Shown: positions 53,806 through 63,131, counted from the stretch's first letter. The stretch: 64,000 bases of DNA from Actinocorallia sp. API 0066 (GCF_020991275.1 NZ_JAJLQY010000005.1:469398-533397); one strand, 5' to 3'. The notes: generated by a model not told the origin, from the sequence alone. Translations and numbers: made by a program.

Positions 53806-56015
53806 TGTCCGATTTCTCCCCGGAAGCGCACGACAAAAGCCGCCAGGTCAACATCCACTCCCTGAACGGGAATCCGATCTTCGGCTTCCAGGGCGCACCC
53901 GTCGAGGACCCCGCGCCGATCTCACCGCCGACCCGCACCGGCGGCCCACTACGCGGCCGCGACGCCCTGCTCGCCGAACTCACCGCCGCCCACACCGCAC
54001 CGGACGGGCCCCGCGTACACGTCCTGCACGGCATGGGCGGCGCGGGCAAGACCAGCGTCGCCGCCGAACTCGCCACCCGCCTCGCCCACGGCCCGCACGG
54101 CGCGTCCGCCAGGGGCGCATCCGCCACGGGCGCGTCCGCCACGGGCGCGTCCGCCACGGGCGCGTCCGACGGGGGCGCGGCGCGCAACGGCGCAACGAAC
54201 GGCGGCGCGACGGGCAACAGCGCAGCCGACGACGGCACGACGGGCAACAGCCCGGCCGACGACGGCGTGGCGGGCGGTGCCGACGTCTGGTGGCTACCCG
54301 CCGCCGACACCGAGCAGTTCCAGCCCGCGATCCGCGCCCTCTCCCGCGCGGTCGGGCTCACCGGCGAGCAGCTCAACGCCCCCGACCACCCCGAATCGCT
54401 GTGGCGGGCCCTGAACTCCCGGCGACGGCCGTGGCTCCTCGTCATCGACAACGCCGACGAGCCGGCGGTGCTGAGCATCGGCGGACGCCCCCTGCACTGG
54501 GGCACAAGCTGGCTGCGCCCGGTCCGCTCCCCGCACGGCCTGGTGGTGGTCACCACCCGCGACGGCGGCGAGGACACCTGGGCCGACTGGTGCCGCCTCC
54601 ACCACGTAGGGACGCTCGCCGACACCGACGCCGCCCACGTCCTCAACGACCTCACCCGGGGGCGCGCGGGCCCCCTCCCCGACGCGGCCCGACTCGCCGC
54701 CCGGCTGGGCGGCCTCCCCCTCGCCCTGACGCTCGCCGGTTCGTTCCTCGCCCGCACCTCCCGCGTGGGCCGAGCCTTCGCCGACCTCTCCGTCCCCCGC
54801 ACCTACACCGACTGCCTCACGGCCCTCGAATCCGGGACACTGACCCTCACCTTCCCCACCACCCCGACCTCGGACCTGCGGGCACGCCCCTCGGGCGGCC
54901 CCCTCGGCGACATCTGGCTGATGCCCCTCGCCCACCTGGAAGCCCGCGGCCTCCCACACGCCCGCCCCCTCCTCGCCCTCCTCGGCGCTTTCCCCGAAGC
55001 CCCGATCCCCTACGAACTCGTCCTCACCACCGCATCCCTCCCCACCTCCAAGGAGTTCGCCGACCTCACCGGCGACACCCTGTGGGCCGCCCTCGCCGCC
55101 CTCCAGGACTTCGGCCTCATCACCATGGACGACCCGGCCGCCCCCGACGCCCCACCCGTCCCCCTCCTCCACCTCCACCCCCTCGTCCGCGACGCCGCCC
55201 GCACCCTCCCCCACCCCACCTTCCCCACCCTCGCCCCCACCCTCCTCACCGAAGCCGCCGACACCCTGCCCAACCCCAACCTCCCCGCCTCCTGGCCCTC
55301 CTGGTCCGCCCTGTCCCCCCACCTCTTCGCCGCCCTCCACCACCCCTCCGCCCGCACCAACACCCCCCTCCTCGACGCCACGAACCGGGCCCTCAGTTAC
55401 CTCATCTTCTCCGGCTCCCCCCGCCTCGCCGAATCCCACGCCCGCGCCTTCCCCACCCCGCCCACCCCGGACTCCGCCTCCCACCTCACCACCCGCCACT
55501 ACATCGCGTCCGCGATGCTGGAGCAGGGCCGGTACGGCGAAGCCGAAACCGAACTCCGCACCATCCACACCACCCAACAGCGCGTCCTAGGCGAAGACCA
55601 CCCGAACACACTCACCACCCGCCACAACATCGCGTACGCGATGCTGGGGCAGGGCCGGTACGGCGAAGCCGAAACCGAACTCCACGCCCTCCACACCACC
55701 CAACAGCGCGTCCTGGGCGAAGACCACCCGAACACACTCACCACCCGCCACAACATCGCGCGCGCGATGCTGGAGCAGGGCCGGTACGGCGAAGCCGAAA
55801 CCGAACTCCGCACCATCCACACCACCTGCCAGCGCGTCCTGGGCGAAGACCACCCGGACACACTCGCCTCCCGCCACGAGTTCGCGTACGCGATGCTGAA
55901 GCAGGGCCGGGAAGAGGAGGCACGGCGGGAGTTCCGAGCCGTGTTGGAGGCGAAGATCAGAGTGCTGGGGAGTGATCATCCGAGTACGCAGGCCACGCGG
56001 AGCTGGCTGGAGTGA
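53805..56015 (+). CDS. STAND/NLR-like ATPase with TPR repeats (NLR 2)
   Basis: A 736-residue protein, co-operonic with the small helical gene. The N-terminal motif SRQVNIHSLNGNPIF is at residues 12-26. NB-ARC features are GMGGAGKTS (76-84), WLLVIDNAD and GLVVVTTRDG. Between Walker A and the next strand sits an odd low-complexity insert (about residues 99-158) built on the pentamer G-A-S-A-T and Gly/Asn/Asp-rich text, absent from NLR 1. A central helical domain is followed by about four near-identical 42-residue TPRs (RYGEAETELR...VLGEDHPN). Presumed threat sensor that seeds the effector through the shared motif (inference). Confidence 0.83.
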   Translation: MSDFSPEAHDKSRQVNIHSLNGNPIFGFQGAPVEDPAPISPPTRTGGPLRGRDALLAELTAAHTAPDGPRVHVLHGMGGAGKTSVAAELATRLAHGPHGASARGASATGASATGASATGASDGGAARNGATNGGATGNSAADDGTTGNSPADDGVAGGADVWWLPAADTEQFQPAIRALSRAVGLTGEQLNAPDHPESLWRALNSRRRPWLLVIDNADEPAVLSIGGRPLHWGTSWLRPVRSPHGLVVVTTRDGGEDTWADWCRLHHVGTLADTDAAHVLNDLTRGRAGPLPDAARLAARLGGLPLALTLAGSFLARTSRVGRAFADLSVPRTYTDCLTALESGTLTLTFPTTPTSDLRARPSGGPLGDIWLMPLAHLEARGLPHARPLLALLGAFPEAPIPYELVLTTASLPTSKEFADLTGDTLWAALAALQDFGLITMDDPAAPDAPPVPLLHLHPLVRDAARTLPHPTFPTLAPTLLTEAADTLPNPNLPASWPSWSALSPHLFAALHHPSARTNTPLLDATNRALSYLIFSGSPRLAESHARAFPTPPTPDSASHLTTRHYIASAMLEQGRYGEAETELRTIHTTQQRVLGEDHPNTLTTRHNIAYAMLGQGRYGEAETELHALHTTQQRVLGEDHPNTLTTRHNIARAMLEQGRYGEAETELRTIHTTCQRVLGEDHPDTLASRHEFAYAMLKQGREEEARREFRAVLEAKIRVLGSDHPSTQATRSWLE
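54099..54170 (+). repeat. 15-bp tandem repeat inside NLR 2
   Basis: About five units of GGCGCGTCCGCCACG, varying slightly, encode the (GASAT)n insert. The repeat keeps frame, so copy-number change would alter only the loop length. Confidence 0.85.
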
Positions 56016-56042
56016 CTTCGGCTTCGGGTGGGTTGGGGCTCT

Positions 56043-56498
56043 TCAAAGGAGGGTGAGGAGGGAGCGGTGGGCTGGGGGGAAGTCGTTGGGGAGGGTGGAG
56101 GGGGTGAAGAGGGCGGCTTCCAGGATTTCTCGGTTGTCGAGGGTGAGGGCGTCCAAGGGGTCCAGGAGGCGGGCCTCGTAGAAGACTTCGATGCGTAGGC
56201 GGTAGCCGCTGTTGATTTTGAGGAGGCGGCCTACTTCGACTTTGAGGCCCGTCTCCTCGCGGACTTCGCGGGTGATGGTGTCTTCGTGGCGTTCGCCCTT
56301 CTTGGCGTAGCCGGTGGGGAAGCCCCACTGGCGGCCGTCGGGCCAGAAGCGGTGCCGGAGCAGGAGGTAGCGGCCGTCGTCGGTGTGCACGACGGCGGTG
56401 ATGCCGCACATGAACGTGGCGTGCGTGAGCCACAGGACGCGCCAGTGATAGCGCTTCGCGAACTTCGACCGCCAGATCCTCCGCAGCAGACCCCACAT
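56043..56498 (-). CDS. Nudix hydrolase
   Basis: A 151-residue Nudix enzyme. It starts MWGLLRRIWRSKFAKRYHWR (a basic N-terminus) and contains TGYAKKGERHEDTITREVRE with G-x5-E-x7-REVREETG, a complete Nudix box. The WGFPTGYAKKGE variant is common in actinobacterial proteins of unknown substrate. The ATG at 56498 is chosen because the upstream extension to 56741 looks random. It converges on NLR 2 and is divergent from the sigma factor. Confidence 0.82.
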   Translation of the reverse strand: MWGLLRRIWRSKFAKRYHWRVLWLTHATFMCGITAVVHTDDGRYLLLRHRFWPDGRQWGFPTGYAKKGERHEDTITREVREETGLKVEVGRLLKINSGYRLRIEVFYEARLLDPLDALTLDNREILEAALFTPSTLPNDFPPAHRSLLTLL

Positions 56499-56739
56499 GA
56501 CCCACAACCCCCTCAAAACACCGAACCGCTGACCGTGCGCCGACCCCCTGGCCGCCACGTTCCGCGACCGGCCGACACCCCGATCATGACACCTCGCGGG
56601 AGCCGTCAAAGAAGTTATCCACAGCCCGGCTCCCGCCGATACGCCGACATACGGGAAAGGCCGTGACGAGTCCGGCGAAGTACCCGTGACACCCGTCCCC
56701 GGCGAAAGGCGGACCCATGACGGCCACCGAGGTGGGGCC

Positions 56740-57300
56740 ATGATTCAGGACATGACGGATACGGAGCCCGAATCGCACGCCGGGCTGCCGCAGGACGCCG
56801 AACGGTTCACCGACGTGTACGACCGGCACTTCGACGTCATCTACGGCTATGTGGCGGGCCGGCTCGGCGCGCAGACCGCCGACGACGTCGCCGCCGAGAC
56901 GTTCACCACGGCGTTCCGGTACCGGGCGCGGTTCGACCCGGCGCGCGGATCGGTGCGCGCCTGGCTGTTCGGGATCGCCACGAACCTCGTCGCCCGGCAC
57001 CAGCGGGCCGAGGCGCGGCACTACAGGGCGCTCGCACGGACCGTGGCCGAGCCGCCCGCCGCGAGCCACGAGAGCCGGGTCGTCACAGCGGTGGCCGCCC
57101 AGCGGCTCCAGCCGCAGCTCGCCGCGGCGCTCGCGGCGCTACCCGCCCGGGAGCGTGACGTCGTGCTGCTCGCCGCGCTCGCCGACCTCAGCCACGCCGA
57201 GATCGCCCAGGCGCTCGGCATCGCCTACGGCACCGTCGGATCCCGGCTGAGCCGGGCCCGCGCCAAGCTCCGCGCCGCACTGGAAGGAACCGAACGGTGA
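56740..57300 (+). CDS. ECF-type RNA polymerase sigma factor
   Basis: A 186-residue sigma-70-family factor. Region 2 (FTDVYDRHFDVIYGYVAGRL, then DDVAAETFTTAFRYRARFDP) includes the -10 recognition helix; region 4 (LPARERDVVLLAALADLSHA, EIAQALGIAYGTVGSRLSRA) binds the -35 box. The ATG at 56740 follows GAGGTGGGG; ATG 56752 is also possible. It is co-translated with the next gene (GTGA), a membrane protein that may act as its anti-sigma or effector. Confidence 0.9.
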   Translation: MIQDMTDTEPESHAGLPQDAERFTDVYDRHFDVIYGYVAGRLGAQTADDVAAETFTTAFRYRARFDPARGSVRAWLFGIATNLVARHQRAEARHYRALARTVAEPPAASHESRVVTAVAAQRLQPQLAAALAALPARERDVVLLAALADLSHAEIAQALGIAYGTVGSRLSRARAKLRAALEGTER

Positions 57301-58334
57301 ACGAACTCGACGCGCTCAAGGACCTGCTGACCGGTCCAGGGCCGAGCCACGAGGTCCGCGACGCGGGACGCCGACGGCTCGCGGAGGCCGTCAGGGGCGA
57401 GGGCCGCAGGTCGGGCGGGCTGCGCTCCTGGCGCGGCGCGGCGCTCAGCGCGGCCGCGCTCGCCGCCGTCGTCACCACGGTCGCGGTCGTCGTGCCGGGG
57501 CCGCGCGGCGCCGCGCCGCCCGCCTCCCCCGCCTCCGCGACGACACAGGCCGCCGCCGACGCCGGAACCCTGCTCCGGGAGGCCGCCGCCAAGATCGAGA
57601 AGCTCCCGACCGCCGCCTACTGGCGGGTGGACACCAGGCGGACGCAGCAGCGCCCCGACACCCCCGGGCTCGTGTACAAGCACAACACCTACCAGGAGTG
57701 GTCCCTCTGGGTCTCCACCAGCCCGGACAAGGGGAGCGTCTTCCTCCTCCGCTACGTGAACGACGACGTGCCGGGCGCGCAGGAGGTCACCCTCCTGGAG
57801 AGCGCCTCCGAGGTCGGCGGCCTCGGCGACGCGGGGATCACCCTGGAGCAGCTCGCCACCCTCCCCACCGACCCGGACGAGCTGAAGCAGGCCCTGGCCC
57901 GCCGCGTCTCCGACCACAACGACCCGAAGGACAGCGACCCGAGCGAGCCACCGACCACAGGCCCGGAGGACGCCGGGCCGGATCCCTCGCTCGAAGGTGG
58001 GGGGGCTGCTTTCAACGCGCGGTTGTACAGCGCGACGGTGCATCTCATCGTGAACCTGCCTGTGCGGTCGGAGGTACGGGCCGCCGCTTACCGGGTGCTC
58101 GCCTCACTGCCGGGCGTCAGGGACGCCGGGCCCGTCGTGGACTCCATGGGACGGCCCGGCCACGCCGTCGAGCTCGCCCCCGACCCGGACGGCGTGCCCT
58201 ACCGGCTGGTCCTCGACCCGGAGACGGGCCTGCCGCGGGCCAGGGAGATGGCGGACACCCTCGATCAGCGGCTGCGCGCCTACGAGGTGTTCACCCGGAT
58301 CGGCTGGACGGACGAGGCTCCCGAGCGGTCCTGA
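57297..58334 (+). CDS. CU044_5270 family membrane protein (sigma-factor partner)
   Basis: A 345-residue protein. A cytoplasmic N-terminus of about 45 residues (MNELDALKDLLTGPGPSHEV) is followed by one transmembrane helix (AALSAAALAAVVTTVAVVVP) and a large extracytoplasmic domain with the family's YWRVDTRRTQQ and RLVLDPETGLPRARE segments. Members of this family regularly follow ECF sigma genes in actinomycetes and probably sense an outside signal. The GTG at 57297 overlaps the sigma stop. Confidence 0.83.
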   Translation: MNELDALKDLLTGPGPSHEVRDAGRRRLAEAVRGEGRRSGGLRSWRGAALSAAALAAVVTTVAVVVPGPRGAAPPASPASATTQAAADAGTLLREAAAKIEKLPTAAYWRVDTRRTQQRPDTPGLVYKHNTYQEWSLWVSTSPDKGSVFLLRYVNDDVPGAQEVTLLESASEVGGLGDAGITLEQLATLPTDPDELKQALARRVSDHNDPKDSDPSEPPTTGPEDAGPDPSLEGGGAAFNARLYSATVHLIVNLPVRSEVRAAAYRVLASLPGVRDAGPVVDSMGRPGHAVELAPDPDGVPYRLVLDPETGLPRAREMADTLDQRLRAYEVFTRIGWTDEAPERS

Positions 58335-58597
58335 CGCCCCTGTGCCGCCGTCCCGTCACCGGGGCCCGGGACGGCGCGCCACCGGCCCGAACGCGGCATG
58401 ACGAGTTCCGGCCGGAGAGGGTCGCAAACCGGCACGAACCGTTTAGGCTTTACCCGTTGTTCCTTTGTTGTTCCATGTTGGGCCGGGATGTACCGATCAG
58501 GGCGGTCTATCCCGGCCCAGCGTGTTCTCCCCGGAAGTCCCCACGGGCACGGGCCCCGGTTCGACCCCGCTTTCCTTGCACTCCTGGCGGGTGCCCG

Positions 58598-59146
58598 TCA
58601 GGTGGCGACGAGCTCCTCCTCCGCCACGTTCAGCCGGACCCCGGACACGACGGCGTGCAGCGCGCGCAGGGCGGCGCCACCGTGGTTGCCCCAGTGGTTG
58701 AGGTAGCTGTACTGCCACCACCAGAGAGCCTCAAGGGTGCGGCCCTCCCTGTAGTGACGCAGGCCGTGGACGAGATCGGACGCGACGTCCACGAGGTCGT
58801 CCGACAGCCGGTAGGTGGTGGTCTCCGGGTCCTTGTAAGGGTCGAACACCTCGGTGTAGTCGTCCACGGCGGGCAGGCGCTCGGCCAGGCCCTGCCGGAC
58901 GGCGTCCAGATCAGGGTCCTCGCCTATCTCCGGCTCCCAGTTGTCGGGCAGCACCACGTCAGGGCTCGCGCCCAGCTGCGCCCCCGCCAGCATCACCTGG
59001 GCGACCTCCAGGAGCAGCACCGACACCGTCTGGCTGGCCGCCTCGCCGCGCGCGCAGCGCTCCAGGCCCGCCAGGTAGTTCTCCACATGCAGGACGACCC
59101 GTTCCGCCAGGTCGTCCCAGTCCTTCGAGGTGTTCGCACTAGACAT
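58598..59146 (-). CDS. DUF5063 domain-containing protein
   Basis: A 182-residue acidic protein of the DUF5063 family. It has [39 protein letters not shown] and a Trp-rich [18 protein letters not shown] near the end. Its function is unknown, but it is a steady neighbour of recR in actinobacteria. It overlaps recR by eight bases. The 263-bp gap beyond it (58335-58597) is convergent intergenic sequence in which I see no gene. Confidence 0.87.
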   Translation of the reverse strand: MSSANTSKDWDDLAERVVLHVENYLAGLERCARGEAASQTVSVLLLEVAQVMLAGAQLGASPDVVLPDNWEPEIGEDPDLDAVRQGLAERLPAVDDYTEVFDPYKDPETTTYRLSDDLVDVASDLVHGLRHYREGRTLEALWWWQYSYLNHWGNHGGAALRALHAVVSGVRLNVAEEELVAT

Positions 59147-59738
59147 CGAGCAGTCTCCGTCCTTCGAAAGCGCGGCCCAACGTGACCTCGTCGGCGTACT
59201 CCAGGTCGCCCCCGACCGGGAGTCCGCTCGCCAGGCGGGTCACCTTCAGGTTCATCGGTTTCACGAGCCGGGCCAGGTACGTCGCCGTCGCCTCGCCCTC
59301 AAGGTTCGGGTCGGTGGCCAGGATCAACTCGGTCACCTCCCCGTCGGCGAGCCGCTGCATCAGCTCGCGGATACGAAGATCTTCGGGCCCTACGCCCTCG
59401 ATCGGGCTGATCGCCCCGCCGAGAACGTGGTAAGTACCGCGGAACTCCCGGGTCTTCTCGATCGCTACGACGTCCTTCGACTCCTCCACCACGCAGATGA
59501 CAGCCCTGTCCCGGCGCACGTCGCGGCAGATCCGGCACTCGGCCTCCTCCGCGACGTTGCCGCAGACCCGGCAGAACCTGACCTTCTCCTTCACCTGGCG
59601 CAGCGCGTCCGCAAGGCGGGTGACGTCAGCGGGATCGGCGTTCAGCAGATGGAAGGCGATGCGCTGGGCGCCCTTCGGGCCTACACCCGGCAGCCTGCCC
59701 AGCTCGTCGATCAGGTTCTGCACCACACCCTCGTACAT
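59139..59738 (-). CDS. recR: Recombination mediator protein RecR
   Basis: A 199-residue RecF-pathway protein that helps load RecA at gaps. It has the N-terminal helix-hairpin-helix ([21 protein letters not shown] in parts), a four-cysteine zinc finger ([16 protein letters not shown]) and a Toprim domain ([16 protein letters not shown]...[14 protein letters not shown]). It forms a DNA-clamp ring. It lies three bases after ybaB in the conserved dnaX-ybaB-recR order. Confidence 0.95.
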   Translation of the reverse strand: MYEGVVQNLIDELGRLPGVGPKGAQRIAFHLLNADPADVTRLADALRQVKEKVRFCRVCGNVAEEAECRICRDVRRDRAVICVVEESKDVVAIEKTREFRGTYHVLGGAISPIEGVGPEDLRIRELMQRLADGEVTELILATDPNLEGEATATYLARLVKPMNLKVTRLASGLPVGGDLEYADEVTLGRAFEGRRLLDV

Positions 59739-59741
59739 CGC

Positions 59742-60083
59742 TCAGAACCCCGGAAGTTCCGGCATGCCGGGCATACCCTGCGCGAACGGACCCATCTTGC
59801 TCTGCTGCAGCTCGGCGGCGGCGCGACCGGCGTCACGGATCGCGGCGATCACCAGGTCGGCGATGGTCTCCGCCGTCTCCACCGGGTCGCTGGCGTCGAT
59901 CACCTTCGGGTCGATGACCAACGCGGTGATCTCGCCCTGCCCGTTCATCGTCGCCTTCACCAGGCCGCCTCCCGACGTCCCCTCGACCTCCGCGTCGGCG
60001 AGCTCCTGCTGCGCCGCGAACAGCTGCTCCTGCATCGCCTGCGCCTGCTCCAGCAGCCGCTGCATGTCGAAACCGGGCTCCAC
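59742..60083 (-). CDS. YbaB/EbfC nucleoid-associated protein
   Basis: A 113-residue member of the YbaB family of small dimeric DNA-binding proteins. It starts MEPGFDMQRLLEQAQAMQEQ, with a GLVKATMNGQGEITALVIDP core and a C-terminal helix (ADLVIAAIRDAGRAAAELQQ) and GMPELPGF tail. It sits between dnaX and recR as in most bacteria. The 189-bp gap to dnaX contains nothing recognised. Confidence 0.93.
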   Translation of the reverse strand: MEPGFDMQRLLEQAQAMQEQLFAAQQELADAEVEGTSGGGLVKATMNGQGEITALVIDPKVIDASDPVETAETIADLVIAAIRDAGRAAAELQQSKMGPFAQGMPGMPELPGF

Positions 60084-60272
60084 GGCACTTCCCCCTCCGC
60101 CAACTTGGACTCCGAGCCTACGCCGCCCCGCCCGATTCCGATACGACCCCGCCCGGGCCCGCAGGCTTGACGACCCGTGCGAGACGCGTCACGGAACGCG
60201 CGCGGCTCCGGCGTCCTCCACAGGCAGCCGCCACGGGGGCGCGTCCCCTCGGAGGGAGGCACCCGCAGCGGG

Positions 60273-62651
60273 TCACGCGTTCGGGGCCTCGCCGATGATC
60301 TGGCCGCCGAGTTCGCGCTGGATGAGGGCGAGGCCGAAGTCGGCGCGGCCCACGGTGTCCGATTCGTCGAGGTCGTCCGGGCCGTCCGGGGGCGGCGGCA
60401 GCGGGTCCGCCGCCTCGGGCGCGGCCGGAGGCGGGGCCGCGGACGGCGCTGAGGGCGCCGGAGCGGGCGCGGCGGACGGCGGCGCGGGTCGGGGCTGGGG
60501 TTCGGGCGCGGCGGGCGGACGCGGGCGCTCCGGCGCGGGCGGACGCGGCTGGTCCCACGCGGCGGGGGCGGGCGGGCGCGGCGGCGCGGCGGGCGCCGAG
60601 CCGCCCAGCACCGCCTCGATCCGCCAGTCCACGCCCAGCTGCTCCTTCAGCACCTCGGCGAGCACACCGTCACGGCGGCCGTTGACGAAGTTCTTGCGCT
60701 TGCCCTCGTGGTCGAACGCGATGGTGAGGACCGTGCCCTCGACCGACGCGGGCGCGACACCCTCCATGATCGACATCCACGCGACCCGGCTGCGCCGCTG
60801 CACCGCCTCCAGGATCTGCGGCCAGCGCTGGCGCACCACCTGCACGTCCACCCCGCCCGTCGGCGCGGACCGCCGCGGCGCGGGCGCACCCCAACCGTCG
60901 TCGGCGGGCCGCCCGGTCGGGCGCGGCGCTGCGGACGACGGCTCGGGAGCCCAGTCGGGCACCCGCTCCCCCGTCCCAGACGACGGCGCGGGGCTTGCCT
61001 GGGAGGCCCCGGACGACGGCACTGAACCCCCCGATCCGCCTCCAGCCGTCGAGCCGGAACCGGACCCCGCAGATCCGCCCCCGGACGTCGAGCCCGCTGA
61101 CCTGTCCCACTGTGTCGAACCGGGAGCGAGTCCCTCAGGGGAACCCGCTGGAGCCGAGCTTGCGGCACCCGTCGGCCTGCCTCCCGGCGTCGAGCCGGGA
61201 ACCGGGCCTCCGGCGGAACCCGCCGATCCGCCCCCGGACGTCGAGCCAGGAGCAGCGCCGTCAGTGGAACCCGGCGTCCCGCCCCACGAGCCGGGGGCAG
61301 CCGCCGAGAAGGCGTCGCGGTCGGCGTCACCGCGCGCGGGCGGAGCAGACGACGCGGAGGCGGCGTAAGCGCGCGCGTCGGAGCTCGCGGAAGCGGGACG
61401 CGCGTCACGATCGGCGTAAGCGCGCGCGTCGGAGGCGGGGCCGCGCGCGGGTGGCGGAGACGCGTCCCGCGTGTATCCGCCCGCAGGGGCGGGCGGGCCG
61501 CTGCGTTCCAGGCGGTCGAGACGGGCGAGGAGCGCCGACTCGTTGCCGTAGGCGCCCGGTAGAAGGATGCGCGCGCAGATCAGTTCGAGGAGGAGCCGCG
61601 GTGAGGTCGCGCCGCGCATCTCGGTGAGCCCGGTGTGCAGGAGGTCGGCGGCCCGGGTGAGGTCGGCGGGGCCCATGGCGGCGGCCTGCGCCTTCATCCG
61701 GTCGAGTTCGTCGGCAGGCCCGTCGATCAGCCCTGTGTTCACCGCCTCGGGCACGTTCGCCATGATCACCAGGTCGCGGAAGCGGCCGAGCAGGTCGGCG
61801 GTGAAGCGGCGCGGGTCCTGGCCGCTCTCGATCACCCTGTCGATCGCGGCGAACACGGCCGCGCCGTCGCGCTGCCCGAACGCGTCGACGACCTCGTCGA
61901 GCAGGGCGGCGTCCGTGTACCCGAGCAGGGAGACGGCCCTGGTGTACGTGATGCCCGCTTCGTCCGACCCGGCGAGTAGCTGGTCGAGGATCGACAGCGA
62001 GTCGCGCGCCGAGCCCGCCCCGGCCCTGACGACGAGCGGCAGCGCCGCCTCCTCGTAAGGGACGTTCTCCGACCCGAGGATCTCCTCCAGCAACTCCTGG
62101 AGGGTTTTCGGCGGAATGAGCCGGAAGGGGTAATGGTGGGTCCGCGACCGGATCGTCCCGATGACCTTCTCGGGCTCCGTCGTCGCGAACACAAACTTCA
62201 GGTGCGGCGGAGGCTCCTCGACCAGCTTCAGGAGGGCGTTGAACCCCTCCCGGGTGACCATGTGGGCCTCGTCGATGATGTAGACCTTGAACCGCGCCGA
62301 GACGGGCGAGAAGAAGGCGCGTTCCCGCAGGTCACGGGCGTCGTCGACACCGCCGTGGGACGCCGCGTCGATCTCGATCACGTCGAGGTGGCCCGCGCCG
62401 CCGGGGCCGAGCGCCACACACGACTCGCAGACGCCGCACGGATCCGGCGTCGGGCCCTGCTCGCAGTTCAGGGAGCGGGCCAGGATCCTGGCGCTCGACG
62501 TCTTGCCGCAGCCGCGCGGGCCGCTGAACAGGTACGCGTGGTTGACCCGCCCGTTGCGCAGTGCCTGCTGGAGCGGTTCGGCTACGTGCTCCTGCCCCTT
62601 CAGCTCACCGAACGTGGCGGGGCGGTACTTGCGGTAGAGAGCCAGACTCAT
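60273..62651 (-). CDS. dnaX: DNA polymerase III subunit gamma/tau
   Basis: A 792-residue clamp-loader ATPase. The AAA+ core occupies residues 1-360: SGPRGCGKTSSARI (Walker A), a zinc-binding cysteine set (CEQGPTPDPCGVCESC), IIDEAHMVT (Walker B) and AGSARDSLSILDQL (sensor 2). A very long disordered Gly/Ser/Pro/Ala linker (about 385-620; GSTSGGGSAGS-type repeats) separates it from a tau-like C-terminal domain (VRQRWPQILEAVQRRSRVAW) that contacts the polymerase. The ATG at 62651 is clear. The SRP RNA gene lies just upstream. Confidence 0.95.
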   Translation of the reverse strand: MSLALYRKYRPATFGELKGQEHVAEPLQQALRNGRVNHAYLFSGPRGCGKTSSARILARSLNCEQGPTPDPCGVCESCVALGPGGAGHLDVIEIDAASHGGVDDARDLRERAFFSPVSARFKVYIIDEAHMVTREGFNALLKLVEEPPPHLKFVFATTEPEKVIGTIRSRTHHYPFRLIPPKTLQELLEEILGSENVPYEEAALPLVVRAGAGSARDSLSILDQLLAGSDEAGITYTRAVSLLGYTDAALLDEVVDAFGQRDGAAVFAAIDRVIESGQDPRRFTADLLGRFRDLVIMANVPEAVNTGLIDGPADELDRMKAQAAAMGPADLTRAADLLHTGLTEMRGATSPRLLLELICARILLPGAYGNESALLARLDRLERSGPPAPAGGYTRDASPPPARGPASDARAYADRDARPASASSDARAYAASASSAPPARGDADRDAFSAAAPGSWGGTPGSTDGAAPGSTSGGGSAGSAGGPVPGSTPGGRPTGAASSAPAGSPEGLAPGSTQWDRSAGSTSGGGSAGSGSGSTAGGGSGGSVPSSGASQASPAPSSGTGERVPDWAPEPSSAAPRPTGRPADDGWGAPAPRRSAPTGGVDVQVVRQRWPQILEAVQRRSRVAWMSIMEGVAPASVEGTVLTIAFDHEGKRKNFVNGRRDGVLAEVLKEQLGVDWRIEAVLGGSAPAAPPRPPAPAAWDQPRPPAPERPRPPAAPEPQPRPAPPSAAPAPAPSAPSAAPPPAAPEAADPLPPPPDGPDDLDESDTVGRADFGLALIQRELGGQIIGEAPNA

Positions 62652-62677
62652 CGAGGGACCCGTCCGTCAGACGAAAG

Positions 62678-62768
62678 GACCCCTCGCACACCCGCCAGAG
62701 CCTGCTTATCCTTGCTGCCTTCCGGCCCTGGGGAGGTTCACAAGATGACGCCATGCGAGGGGTCTCCT
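62678..62768 (-). ncRNA. ffs: Bacterial small signal recognition particle RNA (4.5S)
   Basis: On the minus strand the ends pair (GACCCCTCGCA with TGCGAGGGGTC) and the apical domain shows the invariant GGCCGGAAGGCAGCAAGG with its GGAA loop and symmetric internal loop. Position upstream of dnaX is typical. It binds Ffh to target membrane proteins. Confidence 0.93.
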
Positions 62769-62810
62769 TGAGTCTATGGCATCCGCCCCCCTGCGCCGTA
62801 CAGTCCGGGG

Positions 62811-63131
62811 ATGTCCTCCGTCTTCCATGTCGCCTCGCGCACCGCCTGGGCTGCCGTCACCCCCGACACGCCCTACTCCCTGTCCTCCCGTGACACCACC
62901 CTCGACGAGGTCGGTTTTATCCACTGCTGCACCGCCGCCCAACTCGACCACGTCCTCACCACCTACTACCGCGACGTCCCTCCGTCCGACCTCCTCCTCA
63001 TCGAGATCAACCCGGCTTCCTTGGACGTCCGCTACGAACCCTCCCCCACCGGTGACCTCTTCCCGCACCTCTATTCCCCCCTCCCCCTGGCGTCCGTAAT
63101 CCAGGTTCACCCACTCCCCAACACCCGCTAA
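62811..63131 (+). CDS. DUF952 domain-containing protein
   Basis: A 106-residue member of DUF952. It has VFHVASRTAWAAV near the start, then DEVGFIHCCTAAQLDHVLTTYY with the family's GFIH(C/L)(C/S) signature, and DVRYEPSPTGDLFPHLYSPL near the end. The fold is related to glutathione S-transferase-like or ADP-ribosyl-type small domains, and the biochemical role is unknown. Eleven bases separate it from tRNA-Ser. Confidence 0.87.
   Translation: MSSVFHVASRTAWAAVTPDTPYSLSSRDTTLDEVGFIHCCTAAQLDHVLTTYYRDVPPSDLLLIEINPASLDVRYEPSPTGDLFPHLYSPLPLASVIQVHPLPNTR

Noticed and set aside
53588..55975. 795-codon frame overlapping the effector and NLR 2
   Set aside because: Arg/Pro/His-rich shadow in another frame; its apparent repeats simply mirror the TPR-coding DNA.
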